Source: Shewanella surugensis
GTDB lineage: Bacteria; Pseudomonadota; Gammaproteobacteria; Enterobacterales; Shewanellaceae
NCBI RefSeq assembly: GCF_023284005.1
Contig: NZ_JAKIKS010000015.1
Span: 1 to 64,000, forward strand
DNA length: 64,000 nucleotides
Direction: 5' to 3'
The position numbers and the translations under genes were made by a program. Under the pieces are notes generated by a model. That model searched no databases and was not told the DNA's origin. It worked only from the letters and a program-made list of their open reading frames with translations. Position 1 is the first letter of the stretch, and each line of letters opens with the position of its first letter. Below, piece after piece: positions 61,433 through 64,000 of this stretch.

Positions 61433-61474
61433 TAGCATTTGGCCTAATTCTTTCATTGTGACCGTTTATAAGAG

Positions 61475-61497
61475 CCAGCATTTATGCTGGTTTTTTT
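61475..61497 (+). terminator. csrA terminator
   Basis: CCAGCA at 61475-61480 and TGCTGG at 61485-61490 around TTTA, followed by seven Ts. Confidence 0.85.
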
Positions 61498-62078
61498 ATG
61501 GGTGATTGTCTTTAAGGTATGATGTTAAAGATATAGATAATATTTGCAAGATTATATCCAAAATGAACTGAATTCTGCACCTTCTGTTAGCTTGGTTATA
61601 ATACTACTCAATATATGATCTTTCAGCGTGAGCTCAACATGTCTTAGGTAAGGTTGTTAAGGGCTCCATGTGCGAACAGACATTCTCACCCTCTGATGTT
61701 TAGGTCTTTGTTGTTTCAGGCAACAAATAATACATTTTTTTATCCATATAGGTTAAATAACAAATGTCATACTCACATGGATGTGAGTGAACGACCAAGA
61801 TGGTCAGCAGAGGCTTGGCCCTGTCGCTATTCTCGGCTTTGCTTCAAACGTCGCTCTACATTCCCCATATATGGTTCCATCCGGTTTGCAAGACATTTGA
61901 TCTCATTTTGAGAAGAGTTCATTGCACCCATATATTCGGACTGTTATTGAGATTACTCTCTCGCCCTGATGGATATTTGCATCTATTTTCCTTTTCATCC
62001 CTACGGCTACTTTAGAGCCTATGGCGAACACAGGTTTTATGCAGAGCAGTCTGACTGTCTCATCATCAAATCAATTGC
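61498..62078. other. Gene-poor region between csrA and the IS982 remnant
   Basis: 581 bp. Open frames on the + strand at 61654-61911 and 61800-62015 overlap each other and resemble no family I know; I do not call them. The stretch is less AT-rich than the neighbouring intergenic DNA. AATTCTGCACCTTC near 61571 resembles part of the MITE-like element end in inverted orientation. Confidence 0.4.
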
Positions 62079-62886
62079 CTAAGCCACTAAACCGCCTATC
62101 GTATTGAGCATGAAACCATGCACACTTCGGTGTCTCGTGTGCTCTATTTGTGAGATGTTTTTTAACTGATCGTTGATTGTTTCTATGATAAATCGTCTTG
62201 ATAGCATCGCTCTATCCCATAGTGATAATGCTTTGGCTTTCATATTTTTACGAACGTTATTCATGACCGTCACACCCTGTTCGAGTAGATTACTGGCCAA
62301 TGCTTTACTGGTATAACCTTTATCTGCATAGAGTTTATCCATTGAATTGACGACTCTTTCTTTAACTGGCTTTGTATCATGTACATTCGCAGGCGTGATT
62401 TTTTCGGCAACTAGCACCTTGATGATTCACTATGAGGTGAAGTTTAAAGCCATAGAACCAACCCATGGTACCTTTTCCTCTTCAGGCTAGGCCTGATAAT
62501 GTTTTGTGCCTTGGAATACGTAAGTTATGGCACACATTAATACTCGTTGAGTCAACAAATTCTATACCTGTTGGCTCACTTTTTAACGTTGAAAAATAAC
62601 TGCATAGTGGTACAAGGGAACTGGGCATAACTTCAATGAATCGGGTGTAACTGAGTAAAATTGGAAATTCAGATTTAAAGAAACGGGCCAGATATCCTGT
62701 GTAGAAGTTTTTAAAATCACGATGATTAGATGTATGGAAGGCAATGATAATCGTCATGACTTCATTCATTGTCATTCTTCCTGAACGTTGACGCGTCCCA
62801 TCGGTTAGGCATTGTTGCTCCCACTGAGGAATAAAAACAGTGAAAAAATCATCGATATCACAAAATATATCTACTAACTTATCCAT
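62079..62886 (-). pseudogene. IS982-family transposase, nonsense and frameshift
   Basis: The N-terminus MDKLVDIFCDIDDFFTVFIP and RSGRMTMNEVMTIIIAFH are typical of IS982 transposases. The frame stops at 62482 after KTLSGLA, where TGA replaces a sense codon. GKGTMGWFYGFKLHLIVNH follows in the same frame, then the frame changes and reads ITPANVHDTKPVKE, LYADKGYTSKALA and IETINDQLKNISQIEHTRHRS to 62079. A short deletion may accompany the change of frame. The gene cannot give an active protein. Confidence 0.85.
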
Positions 62887-62973
62887 ATGTCCTCTACGTG
62901 ATTGATTAATCTTGGTCGAAAGATCTGATCACAAAGAGGGCTATTAGTTCAATTTCTTATCCCGAGTTCAGGT
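62079..62973 (-). mobile_element. IS982-type element remnant
   Basis: The transposase 5' side ends at CTTATCCCGAGTTCAGGT (62956-62973), which matches the IS982-type end ACCTGAACTCGGGATAAG. I do not see the matching repeat near the 3' end of the transposase (62000-62080), so that end seems to be lost or to have decayed. Confidence 0.65.
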
Positions 62974-63683
62974 TAGTTATAACAATAGGGTCGGTTTAGC
63001 TGGTTGTAGGGATAGAGGCACTGTAAAGATTGAGGGGGAGACCACTCGCTTTTAAGGTCGAATATGCGCTTGTTTGCTATCTTCACTGCGTTATTACCGA
63101 TTCATGTTGCCTCGGCTATACAACCATCGCTTTGGCTTGTTTAAGAGCAGACAAGCCGCTGAAAAATAATCTGGTTAGATTACAGTCCCTAATTATGTTT
63201 CAGATTGGATTTAAGGCATTGTCTAACCTGTGATGTTTTTATGATGACTGATAATCTAAGTGTTGGTCTTTTTCTTTGATTATGGGCATATATCCAAGCT
63301 ACTTGAAGGTGCAGGAATTAGTGAAAGTGTGATATTTGGAATATGATCGATTAGGCGAGAAATGGTTCGGTGTTGATGCAGCCGAGGTGGCAAGCTCTTT
63401 TGTGTTGCTGATAGTTGTTAGTATTTTTTAAGGTTAGCTGTTTTTTTAGGTTTTAAAGGGCCTAAATTGAACGGGAGCTTATTATTAATAGTGGGGTATT
63501 GAGGCATCTATTTGGTATGGAGGTATACGCTTTTTTGAGACTTTAGAATATCAATCATTAGCAATATTGAATAGGTCAGTATTATATAACATCAATATGA
63601 TTAAAAACAGTTCAAACAGCAAAGGTTTATTAAAAAAGAGTTTGACTTATTTTCGGCAAACAGTAATATGTGCGCCAAGAAAC
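62974..63683. other. Gene-poor region before the tRNA cluster
   Basis: 710 bp. A 67-codon frame at 63030-63233 has no recognisable motif. 63290-63313 matches 20 of 24 bases of the left end of the MITE-like element at 34187, so it may be a truncated copy. The tRNA promoter should lie shortly before 63684 but is not obvious. Confidence 0.4.
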
Positions 63684-63777
<94 letters not shown>

Positions 63778-63797
63778 TCTTAAAAGTAGACGGCGAT

Positions 63798-63874
63798 GCG
63801 GATGTAGCTCAGCTGGATAGAGTACCTGGCTACGAACCAGGCGGTCGGAGGTTCGACTCCTCCCATCCGCACCA
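63798..63874 (+). tRNA. tRNA-Arg (ACG), copy 1
   Basis: A 77-base tRNA with acceptor GCGGATG/CATCCGC, anticodon ACG in CTACGAA, T-loop TTCGACTC and an encoded CCA. A34 is expected to be edited to inosine by TadA. Confidence 0.96.
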
Positions 63875-63906
63875 TAATCTACTGATGTGTTTGAATGTTT
63901 TAGTGA

Positions 63907-63983
63907 GCGGATGTAGCTCAGCTGGATAGAGTACCTGGCTACGAACCAGGCGGTCGGAGGTTCGACTCCTCCCATCCGCACCA
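63907..63983 (+). tRNA. tRNA-Arg (ACG), copy 2
   Basis: Identical in sequence to the copy at 63798-63874, 32 bases further on. Tandem tRNA-Arg copies after tRNA-Ser near csrA are usual in this group; more copies may follow beyond the window. Confidence 0.96.
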
Positions 63984-64000
63984 TTAAATCATTTAGAAGC

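Noticed and set aside
61654..62015. Two overlapping plus-strand frames after csrA
   Set aside because: They resemble no protein family, overlap each other and lie in IS-rich debris.

Overview
The window looks like a chromosome segment of an AT-rich gammaproteobacterium, most probably a Shewanella (inference). The grounds are gene order: glyA-nrdR-ribD-ribE-ribBA-ribH-nusB-thiL-pgpA, barA/rlmD-relA-mazG-pyrG-eno-ftsB-ispD-ispF-truD-surE-pcm-nlpD-rpoS, mutS, and recA-recX-alaS-csrA followed by tRNA-Ser and tRNA-Arg genes. Several insertion sequences, frameshifted pseudogenes and a small inverted-repeat element suggest a genome with active or recently active mobile elements.

Layout. 1-124: N-terminal end of an IS256-type transposase, cut by the window edge. 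384-16417: an accessory island. A divergent ferritin-like protein ending in three cysteines faces a long same-strand series: an ArsM-type As(III) methyltransferase, a complete PstSCAB-type transporter, an ArsC-type arsenate reductase, a 1333-residue Ser/Thr kinase/cyclase-like/AAA/TPR fusion, a 292-residue protein ending in Thr-Cys-Cys, a terminator, an amidohydrolase, a fused leader-binding/YcaO cyclodehydratase, and an FHA protein with a winged-helix domain. 16550-26326: housekeeping genes ettA, glyA, nrdR, the riboflavin genes, nusB, thiL and pgpA. 26436-30703: a tandem duplication of a periplasmic catalase and an ankyrin protein, with one ankyrin copy frameshifted. 31244-39384: recN with three LexA boxes, a broken AEC transporter, a small inverted-repeat element, a YjaG-like gene, barA and rlmD. 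39510-56794: relA to recX. 56992-57874: a broken IS630-type element. 58126-61432: alaS and csrA. 61498-63683: a gene-poor stretch with a broken IS982-type element. 63684-63983: three tRNA genes.

The most interesting region is 384-16417. It has the parts of a thiazole/oxazole-modified microcin (TOMM) pathway: a candidate precursor with two related leader-like domains and a TCC terminus, a PatD-like fused cyclodehydratase, and the kinase/cyclase fusion known from TOMM loci. These sit next to genes for arsenate uptake, reduction and arsenite methylation in which the key cysteines are intact. The ferritin-like protein's CCC terminus makes it a second candidate substrate. Six TAATACT motifs, mostly 11 bp apart, lie in the divergent promoter region and are a plausible operator, perhaps for the FHA-winged-helix protein. 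The idea that arsenic and peptide modification belong to one pathway is inference from gene context.

Of the conserved genes, BarA and CsrA belong to one regulatory cascade, RelA and RpoS govern starvation responses, and RecN and RecA both carry clear LexA operators.
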